A DNA stretch of 54,967 nucleotides from a bacterium (GTDB taxonomy: Bacteria; Moduliflexota; Moduliflexia; Moduliflexales; JAUQPW01), in contig JAUQPW010000024.1 of the NCBI GenBank assembly GCA_030550175.1, forward strand, positions 1 to 54,967, read 5' to 3'. A model generated the notes under the pieces. The model saw only the letters and a list, made by a program, of their open reading frames with translations. It had not been told where the DNA came from and did no database searches. A program made the position numbers and the translations under genes. Position 1 is the stretch's first letter, and the number at the start of each line of letters is the position of its first letter. Positions 43,736 to 52,491 of this stretch are shown here, in pieces.

Positions 43736-45034
43736 ATGGTTTTGTGGTACTTAATCTATAATTTCCTGGTGGTTCCCCTGCTTTACCTTACTTTCCAGAT
43801 AGGTTACTACTTCAACGAGAAGATCCGAAAAGGCCTGGAAGGTAGGAAGAATTTATTTATAGACCTGGCGGCCAGGCGGGCTTTGTGGAAAGACCAGGGA
43901 GATTATAAGATAGTCTGGTTTCATAGTGCTTCCCTGGGTGAATTTGAACAGGGAAAACCTCTTATCATTGGATTGAAAGAACGGTATGGGGAAAAGATCA
44001 AAATTGTCGTCAGCTTCTTCTCCCCTTCGGGTTATGAGCCTGCACGAAATTACCCCTTAGCCGACCTGGTCTTTTACCTCCCTTTGGATACCCCTTTTCA
44101 AGCGAGGAAGCTGATTCACCTGCTTCAACCCGATATATGGATTTTACTAAAATACGATGTCTGGCCCAATCATGTCTGGGCCGCTGCAGAATTGAAAATT
44201 CCCATTTTCTTGGTATCTGCCTCTCTACCTCCATCTTCTAAAAGACTCTATCCCGGAATTAGATCTTTAAATCGATGGGTTTATCGCCACCTGCAGATGA
44301 TTTTTGCCATATCCCCGGCGGATGCCCAACGGTTCCAACAGATGGGCCTAGAAGCTACGCGGATTATAACCGTTGGAGAAACGCGCTATGACCAGGTCTA
44401 TTTGAGAAGCCAATCTGTTCAGAATCAGAAAGATCTGCTTCGAAGGTTTTCCTTTGAAGGAAGAAAGCTTGTCGCCGGGAGTACCTGGGAAATTGATGAA
44501 AAGTATCTGATAAAGGCTTTTAAGGTCCTTTCTCCCCAATATCCCGATTTACGATTGATTTTGGTACCCCATGAACCTTCTCCCCGACGATTGGGGGCGA
44601 TCTCTCAAGAGTTGAAAAAACACGACCTGGTTCCGATTTTTACCTCTCAAACCAAGAACTTAGAGACTCTGAATTCCAATCAGGTCCTCATCGTGGATCA
44701 GATAGGTATTCTGGCCGGCCTTTACGCCGTTGCAGATATTACCTTCGTGGGAGGAGGGTTTGGAGCCGGCATCCATAACGTAATGGAGCCGGCAGCCATG
44801 GGTAAGCCGGTACTTTTTGGCCCGGCTATTCACAAAGCTCTGGAAGCCATCCGGTTGGTGGAGCGCGGAGGGGGTAAGGTGGTAAAAAACGATCTTGAAT
44901 TAATAAACTGGCTTTCCAAATTGTTGGATCACCCTGCCTTACTGCAACAAATGGGAGAAGCTGCCAGGAACTTGATTTTGGAAAATCGGGGAGCTACCGA
45001 TAAAATTCTGAAATACCTGGAGGCGTATTTGTAG
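43736..45034 (+). CDS. waaA: 3-deoxy-D-manno-octulosonic acid (Kdo) transferase
   Basis: A 432-residue WaaA/KdtA, an inner-membrane-anchored glycosyltransferase that adds Kdo to lipid A precursor. It has an N-terminal hydrophobic anchor (LYLTFQIGYYF region). Motifs are WFHSASLGEFEQGKPLI, VVSFFSPSGYEPARNYPLAD, LLKYDVWPNHVWAA and AGSTWEIDEKY. The nucleotide-sugar site is FVGGGFGAGIHNVMEPAAMG with KPVLFGPAI. I use ATG 43736; an upstream TTG at 43718 lies in repeat-like sequence. Its presence shows that the organism makes lipopolysaccharide. Confidence 0.94.
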   Translation: MVLWYLIYNFLVVPLLYLTFQIGYYFNEKIRKGLEGRKNLFIDLAARRALWKDQGDYKIVWFHSASLGEFEQGKPLIIGLKERYGEKIKIVVSFFSPSGYEPARNYPLADLVFYLPLDTPFQARKLIHLLQPDIWILLKYDVWPNHVWAAAELKIPIFLVSASLPPSSKRLYPGIRSLNRWVYRHLQMIFAISPADAQRFQQMGLEATRIITVGETRYDQVYLRSQSVQNQKDLLRRFSFEGRKLVAGSTWEIDEKYLIKAFKVLSPQYPDLRLILVPHEPSPRRLGAISQELKKHDLVPIFTSQTKNLETLNSNQVLIVDQIGILAGLYAVADITFVGGGFGAGIHNVMEPAAMGKPVLFGPAIHKALEAIRLVERGGGKVVKNDLELINWLSKLLDHPALLQQMGEAARNLILENRGATDKILKYLEAYL

Positions 45035-45050
45035 AGGGCTTTATAGGCAA

Positions 45051-45764
45051 GTGTGGGCATGGTTATTTTTCCTGAATTTCGTATACCATCCTCTTGAAGA
45101 TCCTTCTATCAAAGGGATTAGAGAGTCGGGATGGCACGTCACTCTCCAGAGGGATGAAGAGCTATCTCAAAAGCCTAGACCTTTTAAAAAAAAATTAGCC
45201 CGATTGGGCCTGGATGTTTTATTTATAGGTGGCGTTACGACAGGGGCTGTTTTTGCTCGTGAAAATATACAAAAAGCTATTCGAGAATCAGGGGCTTTTG
45301 AGAATATTGTTGATAATTTTAGAAATCCTGTTCCTCGTATAAAGAAAGGAACCCGTTTGGATAATGATCCTTTTCTCATTAACTATGTAGCACATCCTCT
45401 GGCCTATGCTGGAATGAGCCTCTATTTAAAGGAACGGGGTTACAGGGATTGGACTGCGCTTCTTTTTACTCAGATACACAATATTGCCTGGGAATTTGCT
45501 ATTGAGGGGAGTGCCTTCCCGCCTTCTGGGAAGGATCTTGTCATGGATTATTCGGCTTCTATAGTTGGCATTTTTGTTTTGGATCGAGTTTCTCGTTATG
45601 GAGAGAAAAAATTAAGTACGGAGAATAGAAGGTTTTATCATCACCTGTTTTACTATATGAATCCCTTTAATGTCTTGGATGATAAATTACTGAAAAAACC
45701 GGCTACCCGGGTATCGAGGACTCCAAAATGGATCAGGTTGGAGATTTTCTTGACCCCTGAGTAG
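45051..45764 (+). CDS. DUF3943-like protein
   Basis: A 237-residue protein starting at GTG 45051. The conserved-looking core has DNDPFLINYVAHPLAYAGMS, then IHNIAWEFAIEGSAFPPSGK and DLVMDYSASIVGIF. That resembles DUF3943, a family of predicted outer-envelope membrane proteins in diderms. An N-terminal hydrophobic segment and several further hydrophobic stretches fit a membrane location. The gene follows waaA by 16 bp and precedes the MmgE/PrpD gene by 13 bp. Function unknown. Confidence 0.55.
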   Translation: MWAWLFFLNFVYHPLEDPSIKGIRESGWHVTLQRDEELSQKPRPFKKKLARLGLDVLFIGGVTTGAVFARENIQKAIRESGAFENIVDNFRNPVPRIKKGTRLDNDPFLINYVAHPLAYAGMSLYLKERGYRDWTALLFTQIHNIAWEFAIEGSAFPPSGKDLVMDYSASIVGIFVLDRVSRYGEKKLSTENRRFYHHLFYYMNPFNVLDDKLLKKPATRVSRTPKWIRLEIFLTPE

Positions 45765-45777
45765 TTAGTTCTTCCCC

Positions 45778-47148
45778 ATGAACACAACTAAAGATTTTGT
45801 CCATTTGTATCATCAGCTCAAATTTTGGAATTTACCTAGAGAGGTTGTGGAAAAGGTTAAAGATCTGTGTCTGGATTTCTTAGGAGTGGTTGCGAGGGGT
45901 TCTAAGTCGGATTCGGGGATGGTTTCCCAAAAATTTGTTAGAGATCTGAACCGTCCGGGAGAGAGCACCATTATAGGAACCGATCTTAAAGCTGCCGGAG
46001 AATATGCAGCTTTGGCTAATGGCGTTGCTGCCCACAGCCTGGAGTTAGACGATGTAGAGAACGAATCTTCCCTTCATCCGGGGGTTGTGGTATTTCCGAC
46101 GGCCTTCGCTGCAGGAGAAATGGTGGATTGCAGTGGGGAAGCCTTCATTGAAGCGGTAGTGGCAGGATACGATGTGATTATACGCCTTGGAAAAGGGATT
46201 AATCCGGCAGAGCATTATCGACATGGGTTTCATCCAACAGCGACTTGCGGAGTTTTCGCCGCCACGGTGGTTGCTTCCAAGATCTTTAACCTGACCGGAG
46301 AACAAATGCACCAGGCCTTTGGAATTGCCGGAAGTCAGGCAGCAGGTTCCATGGCTTATCTCCAAAATGGAGCCTGGACCAAGCGATTTCATCCCGGATG
46401 GGCTTCCCACAGTGGTATTTTAGCCGCCTTACTGGCAAAAACCGGATTTACCGGACCCCATGAAATAATCGAAGGAAAATTCGGATTTCTTCACTCTTAT
46501 TCGGATAAGCCGGATCTGGAGAAGGTCTTTGAAGGTCTGGGAAAGAATTTTGAGATTCTGCGCACCAGTTTAAAGCCCCATGCCTGCTGCCGTTACATGC
46601 AACCGCCCATCGATGGGGTTCTGGATCTCGTAATACGCTACCATCTCACCCCGTCCGATATTCGACACATCACGCTGGGTATTCTATCTGCCGGACGATT
46701 ACTGGTTGCAGATCCCCTGGAGCAAAAAGTAAATCCCCAGAACATCGTTGATGCCCAATTTAGTGCACCCTTCGGAGCTGCTGTTGCCGTACTAAAACGA
46801 AGGGCCTTTTTAGATGAGTTTTCCGTGGAGAGTCTTCATCATCCCCAAATCCGAGAACTCATGAGAAAAGTCTCCTGTGTAACCATGCCTGAGCTGGAGG
46901 CCGAATTTCCTAAGAAATGGAAAAGCCGGGTTATCCTGGAAACCCAGGACGGGAGGAGATTGGAGAGCCAGATTGAATATCCCAAGGGAGATCCGGAAAA
47001 TCCCCTAAGTCAGGAAGAAATCGTTACTAAATTTAACACCCTGACTAAGGGTATTTTCTCTGATTCCCGCCAAGGGGAAATCGTTGACAACATCAAAAAA
47101 CTGGAAAGTCATCCTCATTTAAGGGCTTTTACCAAACTCCTGGCCTAG
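45778..47148 (+). CDS. MmgE/PrpD family protein (2-methylcitrate dehydratase-like)
   Basis: A 456-residue MmgE/PrpD protein. Motifs: LDFLGVVARGSKSDSG, AALANGVAAHSLELDD, HPGVVVFPTAFAAGEM, AVVAGYDVIIRLGKG, HPTATCGVFAATVVASKIFN and LKPHACCRYMQPPIDGVLDL. PrpD dehydrates 2-methylcitrate in propionate catabolism, but no prpB/prpC lies nearby and many family members act on other acids or are isomerases. Specific substrate unknown. Confidence 0.85.
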   Translation: MNTTKDFVHLYHQLKFWNLPREVVEKVKDLCLDFLGVVARGSKSDSGMVSQKFVRDLNRPGESTIIGTDLKAAGEYAALANGVAAHSLELDDVENESSLHPGVVVFPTAFAAGEMVDCSGEAFIEAVVAGYDVIIRLGKGINPAEHYRHGFHPTATCGVFAATVVASKIFNLTGEQMHQAFGIAGSQAAGSMAYLQNGAWTKRFHPGWASHSGILAALLAKTGFTGPHEIIEGKFGFLHSYSDKPDLEKVFEGLGKNFEILRTSLKPHACCRYMQPPIDGVLDLVIRYHLTPSDIRHITLGILSAGRLLVADPLEQKVNPQNIVDAQFSAPFGAAVAVLKRRAFLDEFSVESLHHPQIRELMRKVSCVTMPELEAEFPKKWKSRVILETQDGRRLESQIEYPKGDPENPLSQEEIVTKFNTLTKGIFSDSRQGEIVDNIKKLESHPHLRAFTKLLA

Positions 47149-47157
47149 GCCTTTCAG

Positions 47158-47232
47158 GGGTATGGAGGAGTGTGGGGGTATGGGGGTATGGAGGTATGAA
47201 AAATTTCTCCCACACTCCCATACTCCCACACC
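47158..47232. repeat. Heptad inverted repeat (GTATGGGAG family)
   Basis: GGTATGGAGGAGTGTGGGGG and GTATGGGGGTATGGAGGTAT face CTCCCACACTCCCATACTCC. It fills the convergent spacer between the PrpD-like and chemoreceptor genes and may serve as a two-way terminator. Confidence 0.7.
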
Positions 47233-47234
47233 TG

Positions 47235-49793
47235 CTATTCAATCTTATACTGACTTACCGTTTCTAGAAGGCCCTTTGAGTGTTCCAGCAGGTCGTCGGC
47301 GATCTGAGTGGTCTTTTTAATACTTTCCAGATTCTTCTCTATGACTTCGCGGATGGCCTGAATGGCCGAGACGATTTGGGCGGCTTCTCGGGTCTGGTCA
47401 GTAGTAATATTTTTTGCCCTGAGGGCTATTTCCGTAACCGTATCCATGGCCCGGATGACCTGGGCGACCCCTTTGGTTTGTTCACCCATGGCCATCTTGA
47501 CATGGGCCGCCAGGTTTCTCATATTTTCTACAGCCGTAATAATTTGCGAAGAGTTTTTCTGTTGTTCACCGGTCGCTTTGGTTATTTCTGCAATCATGTG
47601 GGTTACATTTTCCATATACTGCATAATCCGTCGGCTACTGTCGGCCTGTTCTTGAGTAGCCTGGGTAATTTTGGAGACGGTTGAAGAGGATTTTTCGGCC
47701 CGGGCGATAATCTGCTTTAACATCTCTCCGGTCATATCTGCCAATCTTACCCCCTCTTCAACTTTTTTGATCCCCTCTTGCATGGCCTGAATAGCCATAA
47801 GGGCTTCTTTTTGAACATTTTTAATTAAATTTCCGATTTCTTTAGCCGATAGGGTCGAGCGATTGGCCAGTTCTCGGACTTCTCCGGCCACAACCGCAAA
47901 ACCTTTACCGTGTTCCCCGGCCTGGGCCGCTATAATCGAGGCATTGAGGGCGAGTAGGGAGGTCTGCTCGGCAATATCATTGATTACGTCCAGGATGGCT
48001 CCGATTTCTTCTGTACGATCCCCCAGGGTTTGAATAACCTGAGCCGATCTTAAAACCACATCTTTAATTTCCCGCATCCCTTCTAAAGTGGATTGCATGG
48101 AGTTTTGGCCCGCTACGGCAGCCTGGGTGGTCTCCTCGGATAGTTTACGGGAGTGATCTACATTGGAAGAAACTTCCTGGATGGATGCATTGATTTTATC
48201 GATGGCCTTATAAGTCGTCTCGGCATTTGTTAAGAGTTGATGGGTATTCTTACTGACTTCCCTCACCGACATCATCATCTGTTCTATAGAAGAAGCCGTC
48301 TCATTGACCGAGGAGGATAAATCTTCCATTAATTCTGTAACTTCTTCGAAGGTCGCCTTCATTTCCAGCATGGAAGCTGAAGTCTCTTCAGAAGCCGATG
48401 AGAGATTTTCTGCATCCCGTGAAAGTCCCTGGATAGACTGATCTAATTGACGGGTAGAGGTAAAAATCTTTTCTACAGAGTTAAGTTGTTCTTCTGCTCC
48501 TATACCGACCGTTCTGGAATGGCCTCGAAGGGCCTCGGCGGTAGTAGTAAATCGAGTGGATGACTCTCGAATACGACTCGTTGCGGTTCTTAAGGTGGCT
48601 AACATGGCGTTCAAAGCCTTTCCCAGCTTTCCTATTTCATCTTCGGTTTTAACGGGAAGATTTCTCGTAAGATCTCCCTTTCCAATGGCTTCTGCAAAAG
48701 TGACCATCTCTTTAAGAGGCGTGATGATGAATTTACGTGTAAACAGGCTTACTCCGACCCATACAACGACCAACGTAATTACGATGATCCAAAGGGTTTT
48801 AGACCATAAGGTATTTACCGCACTGAGGATATCCTTTTGCGGAACATAAAGACCTATTGTCCAATCTGCCATCTGGCTTTTACGAGAAATAATTAAATTG
48901 TCCCGATAAGCCGTCCATCCCGCGGGATGTTCCAGAATAGCCTGGGCGAGAGAGTTATCCAGTTGGGTAGCTATCAGACTTTTATCGCTATGTCCGACCA
49001 CCCAGCCCTTCGAGTTAATGATAAAAGCCTGGCCATGCTCGGGTTTCAACCGTTCCATCTCCTGGTATAAGAAATCCGGCGTGGTAGTAACCATGAGAAC
49101 TCCTCGCACTTGATTTTGAACCAGATGGGGCATTGCGATAACAATTAATTCTCTTTCAACGACTTTCTCCGGGTGCTTACCTTCAGAAGGTTTGTATTCC
49201 TTTAAATACAACTTGACCGGACGAGGGTCTGAAATGTAAAGCCTTCCATTTTTAGCTTCCTGGAACCATACCTCTTCAGAACGATTCAGCTTGGTCAGAT
49301 CCTTAGTCGTAAAATCTTCATCATTGGATCCTCCGGCATAGATATGCTGCTTGACCACGCCATCGAGTCCTACGTACTCTTCTGAAGGAAATACCCCAAA
49401 ATCTTTAATCTTCTGGTTGCCAGGATGAACCAGCATAATCCCAAAATTAATGAGATCTCCTTCCCGGGTAGGAGGTTCAAAGGTTAACCCGTTACCTTTT
49501 TGTAAAGCATAAACTTCATTATCGACACTGGTTCTGTTAGAACCCACTCCGGTGAAACCTGAAAATAATAGCAACGTACTACTTCCCCGAATAAGCTCAA
49601 TCTGTTTAAGCCGCTCGGCTAATCGCTCATCGATTCTTTCCTTAGAGTTCCAAACCATTTGTTCGTACTGCTTGTGGGAATTTTCTTGAAGTGCCCGACT
49701 GGCAACGGTAAAAGAAATAAATCCTAAAGCAATAAGAGGAACTAAAATAAAAAATATAATTAATACAAAAAATTTATAACTGATCGTCTTCAT
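47235..49793 (-). CDS. Methyl-accepting chemotaxis protein with dCache-type sensor
   Basis: An 852-residue chemoreceptor. TM1 (about 8-30), a long periplasmic sensor (about 31-330, Cache-like, with MVTTTPDFLYQEMERL and AFIINSKGWVVGHSDKSL), TM2 (about 333-355), HAMP (about 356-410: ITPLKEMVTFAEAIGKGDLT) and a long cytoplasmic coiled coil follow. The signalling tip INDIAEQTSLLALNASIIAA differs from the usual QTNLLALNAAIEAA, and HGKGFAVVAGEVRELANRS completes it. No CheA, CheW or flagellar gene is in the window. No CheR/CheB pentapeptide is evident at the C-terminus. Confidence 0.92.
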   Translation of the reverse strand: MKTISYKFFVLIIFFILVPLIALGFISFTVASRALQENSHKQYEQMVWNSKERIDERLAERLKQIELIRGSSTLLLFSGFTGVGSNRTSVDNEVYALQKGNGLTFEPPTREGDLINFGIMLVHPGNQKIKDFGVFPSEEYVGLDGVVKQHIYAGGSNDEDFTTKDLTKLNRSEEVWFQEAKNGRLYISDPRPVKLYLKEYKPSEGKHPEKVVERELIVIAMPHLVQNQVRGVLMVTTTPDFLYQEMERLKPEHGQAFIINSKGWVVGHSDKSLIATQLDNSLAQAILEHPAGWTAYRDNLIISRKSQMADWTIGLYVPQKDILSAVNTLWSKTLWIIVITLVVVWVGVSLFTRKFIITPLKEMVTFAEAIGKGDLTRNLPVKTEDEIGKLGKALNAMLATLRTATSRIRESSTRFTTTAEALRGHSRTVGIGAEEQLNSVEKIFTSTRQLDQSIQGLSRDAENLSSASEETSASMLEMKATFEEVTELMEDLSSSVNETASSIEQMMMSVREVSKNTHQLLTNAETTYKAIDKINASIQEVSSNVDHSRKLSEETTQAAVAGQNSMQSTLEGMREIKDVVLRSAQVIQTLGDRTEEIGAILDVINDIAEQTSLLALNASIIAAQAGEHGKGFAVVAGEVRELANRSTLSAKEIGNLIKNVQKEALMAIQAMQEGIKKVEEGVRLADMTGEMLKQIIARAEKSSSTVSKITQATQEQADSSRRIMQYMENVTHMIAEITKATGEQQKNSSQIITAVENMRNLAAHVKMAMGEQTKGVAQVIRAMDTVTEIALRAKNITTDQTREAAQIVSAIQAIREVIEKNLESIKKTTQIADDLLEHSKGLLETVSQYKIE

Positions 49794-50062
49794 AGTTTCT
49801 CCCGTTTGTTCCTGACTTCTCTCGTTAAGATAGGCAATATCATTAAGCTTATCTCATCTCATTTCCGACTTAAAATGTCAAGGAGTTAATGGGATAAAAT
49901 TAAATTTGCCTTGGGCGAAAGCGATTAAAAGGCTTTCAATAAAAATTTTGAAGGCGAAAAATTGGTTGCAAACCGAAACAGGCAATTTAATATATAAGAG
50001 TTGACAAGATAAATGTGGTAAAGTTTAAACCTGGAGGAAATTTTTTAGGGAGGGGTAAGTCT

Positions 50063-50251
50063 ATGCCGTTGATTTTCATTTATCAAATGGAAGGGAGAAC
50101 TCAAGAGCAGAAGCGAAGGGCTATGGAAGGGATTACGGAGGTGATCTGCAAGGAATACGGGGTCGACAAAGAAGCCGTCACCGTTATCATTCAAGAGAAA
50201 TCAAAAGAGGACTGGGCCCGTGGCGGTAAATTTTTCTCCGAACGGAAGTAA
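50063..50251 (+). CDS. 4-oxalocrotonate tautomerase family protein
   Basis: A 62-residue protein, the typical length of 4-OT. The start is fixed at ATG 50063 because the catalytic Pro must follow the initiator Met (MPLIFIYQMEGRT) and AGGGAGGGG lies upstream; the frame is open 16 codons earlier. VTVIIQEKSKEDWARGG carries the usual active-site region. It could act on an enol intermediate of aromatic breakdown, but no pathway genes are adjacent. TTGACA at 50001 may be its -35. Confidence 0.85.
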   Translation: MPLIFIYQMEGRTQEQKRRAMEGITEVICKEYGVDKEAVTVIIQEKSKEDWARGGKFFSERK

Positions 50252-50572
50252 AATAGAAATCGAAAGTTAGAAATTTGATTATTCTGACTCCTGAGGGTTT
50301 ATACCAGGTCAGTATTGAAATGTGATATAAAGGATAGGGACCGTCCACCCCAACCCTCCCCGCATATGGGGAGGGGAAGGGAGGAGCTACCTGCTTGAAG
50401 GCCCCACAGAGTTGTCCCTACACAGGACATAACCCCTTCAGGGGGAAATGGATAGAATATGACCTCTTCAATCAGAGTTGGTACTAACTATTGAAATAAA
50501 CCAGAAGTCAGAGTTAGAAGTCAGAGGTTTTGTTATTCGGGCTTCTGACTTCGGATTCCTGACCAGAGGATT
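50252..50572. repeat. Spacer filled with GC-rich palindromes and a heptad inverted repeat
   Basis: 50345-50460 holds CCCTCCCCGCATATGGGGAG and CCCCTTCAGGGGG units. 50502-50562 holds GAAGTCAGAGTTAGAAGTCA facing TTCTGACTTCGGATTCCTGA. No gene is visible. Confidence 0.6.
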
Positions 50573-51091
50573 ATGGAACTTTCAGGAAAAAAAGTTTTAA
50601 TCTTTGCTGCAGATGAATATGAAGATCTGGAGCTTTGGTACCCCAAGCTTCGTCTAACCGAGGCCGGAGCGAAGGTCACGGTAGCCGGATTAGGAGAGAA
50701 AGTATATAAAGGGCGTAAAGGCTATCCGGTTGAAGTAGATACCGATGTGAGCCAGTGCCGGGCAGCAGATTTTGATGCAGTGGTTATCCCGGGTGGTTTT
50801 GCTCCGGATCGGTTACGCAGATCCGAACAGGTATTGACCATCGTACGAGACGCCTTTGAATCCGGCAAAGTGGTAGCCGCTATTTGCCATGCAGGATGGG
50901 TACCGGTTTCAGCCGGAATTGTTAAAGGGAAGCGGATGACCTGTGTATCCGCCATTAAAGACGATGTGAAAAATGCCGGAGCCGAGTATGTAGATCAATC
51001 CGTTGTGGTAGATGGTAATCTTATTACTTCTCGGGTTCCCGCAGATCTCCCGGATTTTTGCAGGGAAATTATTAAAGCGCTGGCCAAATAA
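50573..51091 (+). CDS. DJ-1/PfpI family protein
   Basis: A 172-residue single-domain protein of the DJ-1/PfpI (class I glutamine amidotransferase-like) family. The nucleophile elbow is AAICHAGW (Cys105, His106), and an acidic residue near position 15-18 (DEYEDLE) would activate it. Relatives are called intracellular proteases, chaperones or glyoxal deglycases; activity cannot be decided from sequence. AGAGGA ribosome site. Confidence 0.88.
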   Translation: MELSGKKVLIFAADEYEDLELWYPKLRLTEAGAKVTVAGLGEKVYKGRKGYPVEVDTDVSQCRAADFDAVVIPGGFAPDRLRRSEQVLTIVRDAFESGKVVAAICHAGWVPVSAGIVKGKRMTCVSAIKDDVKNAGAEYVDQSVVVDGNLITSRVPADLPDFCREIIKALAK

Positions 51092-51125
51092 ACTTAAATC
51101 GTCTATCGTCCTCTGTTCTTTGCAA

Positions 51126-51215
51126 TAGAGACTCCAAGAACCCGGAGAAAATAAATATCTATCTCTGGATTCTTGGGGTCTCTGGGGCTTAGATAAACAA
51201 CGGACAACGGACACA
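51126..51215. repeat. Inverted repeat plus GGACAAC heptads
   Basis: AGAGACTCCAAGAACCCGGA pairs with TCTGGATTCTTGGGGTCTCT (51126-51184). AACGGACAACGGACA follows at about 51199-51213. It fills the spacer before the MFS gene. Confidence 0.7.
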
Positions 51216-51228
51216 AAAACAGGTATAC

Positions 51229-52488
51229 ATGAAATTTTCTAAAGACAAAACAACGATTTTAGCAGGCTTAACGTTGTGTCATACCTTTAATGACTTCTAT
51301 AATTGGGTGTTACCTCCGTTGTTACCGGCCGTGATAAAAACTTTTGGCCTCAGCCATTTTCAAGTAGGACTTTTATCTTTTACCAGTATTTTTGTCCAGG
51401 CCGTACTTCAACCTACGGTCGGCTACTTTGCCGATCTGCACCGAAAGCGTAAAGCCGTTCTCATGATAGGTTTCGTCCTTTATGCGATCGGTATTGCTTT
51501 CCTTGGATTGGCTCCGGCTTATTGGGTTTTTTTCCTGCTCTGCCTGGTTATTGGAATAGGAGCGAGTACTTACCATCCCCAGAGTGCCAATTTTTTATCT
51601 AAATATTTTCGAGGAAATCAAGGAAAGGCCCAGGGAATCCACGGAATAGGTGGGAGCCTCGGTTTTGTTTTGGCTCCCCTTACGGTAGGGTTTCTCGTGG
51701 ATCATTTTGGCTGGCGGAAAAGCTCTTTTCTGCTGGTTCTTCCCGGGATCTTTATCATTCCTTTGATCTGGAAGCTTTTGGAAGAGCCAGAAGCCCGAGG
51801 GAACAGGGGATTTACCCGAAATCTCCCCTCTGCCCTTATCTTATTGTCTGTGGTATACGGACTGGATTCCATGGTCCATAGCGGATTTACAACTTTTTTA
51901 CCCACGTTTTATGTGGAAAAAGGCGCAACCCTTTCCCATGCAGGCATTTTAACTTCCTGCATGTTCATCGCAGGATTGGTTGCTCAACCCATCGGTGGTA
52001 TGCTCTTCGATAAATTCGGAGGGCGTTTTGTTTTCTTAATGTCCTTTGGTTTTTTGACCATATTCACCTTTGCTTTTTTAAACGCCCAGGGAATCCTTGC
52101 AATTATATTTTCCATTTGCGTGGGCTTTTTTACCCTTTCTCTATTTCCGGTCGGAATGGCCTTTGCGGCAGAACTTACAAAGGGTGAAAAAATAGGGACC
52201 ACCGTCGGTCTGGTTTTTGGTTCTGCTCAAATCTTTTCTTCTTTTTCTCCTATGCTGGTCGGTCGCCTCGCAGACCGGGTAGGTCTTGGAAATGCCTTCT
52301 TTGCCCTTACTGCCGTTGCTTTGCTGGGAGTTATTCTGTCCCTGTTCTTACCTGCCCGCCGCAAAGCCTGTACTGTGGGTAGTCCGTTATCTGAAACCTA
52401 TAACCCCTTAGTCGCAACTAGGGTTCAATCCCCGACTATCAGCCAGGATAAACCCTGGACAACGGATAACGGACCGATGAATTATTGA
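51229..52488 (+). CDS. Major facilitator superfamily transporter
   Basis: A 419-residue MFS permease with 12 predicted helices. Motif-A-like ADLHRKRKAVLMIGF lies in the first half and FDKFGGRFVFLMSFGF in the second; GIGASTYHPQSANFLSKYFR and GIGGSLGFVLAPLTVGF are also present. The general form recalls fosmidomycin-resistance (Fsr)-type proteins, but the substrate is unknown. The last roughly 40 residues are hydrophilic and encoded by an inverted repeat, so they are probably an acquired tail. The gene ends 3 bp before the B12 radical SAM gene. Confidence 0.86.
   Translation: MKFSKDKTTILAGLTLCHTFNDFYNWVLPPLLPAVIKTFGLSHFQVGLLSFTSIFVQAVLQPTVGYFADLHRKRKAVLMIGFVLYAIGIAFLGLAPAYWVFFLLCLVIGIGASTYHPQSANFLSKYFRGNQGKAQGIHGIGGSLGFVLAPLTVGFLVDHFGWRKSSFLLVLPGIFIIPLIWKLLEEPEARGNRGFTRNLPSALILLSVVYGLDSMVHSGFTTFLPTFYVEKGATLSHAGILTSCMFIAGLVAQPIGGMLFDKFGGRFVFLMSFGFLTIFTFAFLNAQGILAIIFSICVGFFTLSLFPVGMAFAAELTKGEKIGTTVGLVFGSAQIFSSFSPMLVGRLADRVGLGNAFFALTAVALLGVILSLFLPARRKACTVGSPLSETYNPLVATRVQSPTISQDKPWTTDNGPMNY
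52380..52480. repeat. Inverted repeat overlapping the 3' end of the MFS gene
   Basis: TAGTCCGTTATCTG faces GGATAACGGACC across about 100 bp, with smaller pairs inside (CCTTAGTCGC/GCAACTAGGG). It shares the GTCCGTT core with the repeats at 490 and 17310, and here it is translated as the C-terminal tail of the transporter. Confidence 0.6.
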
Positions 52489-52491
52489 GCT

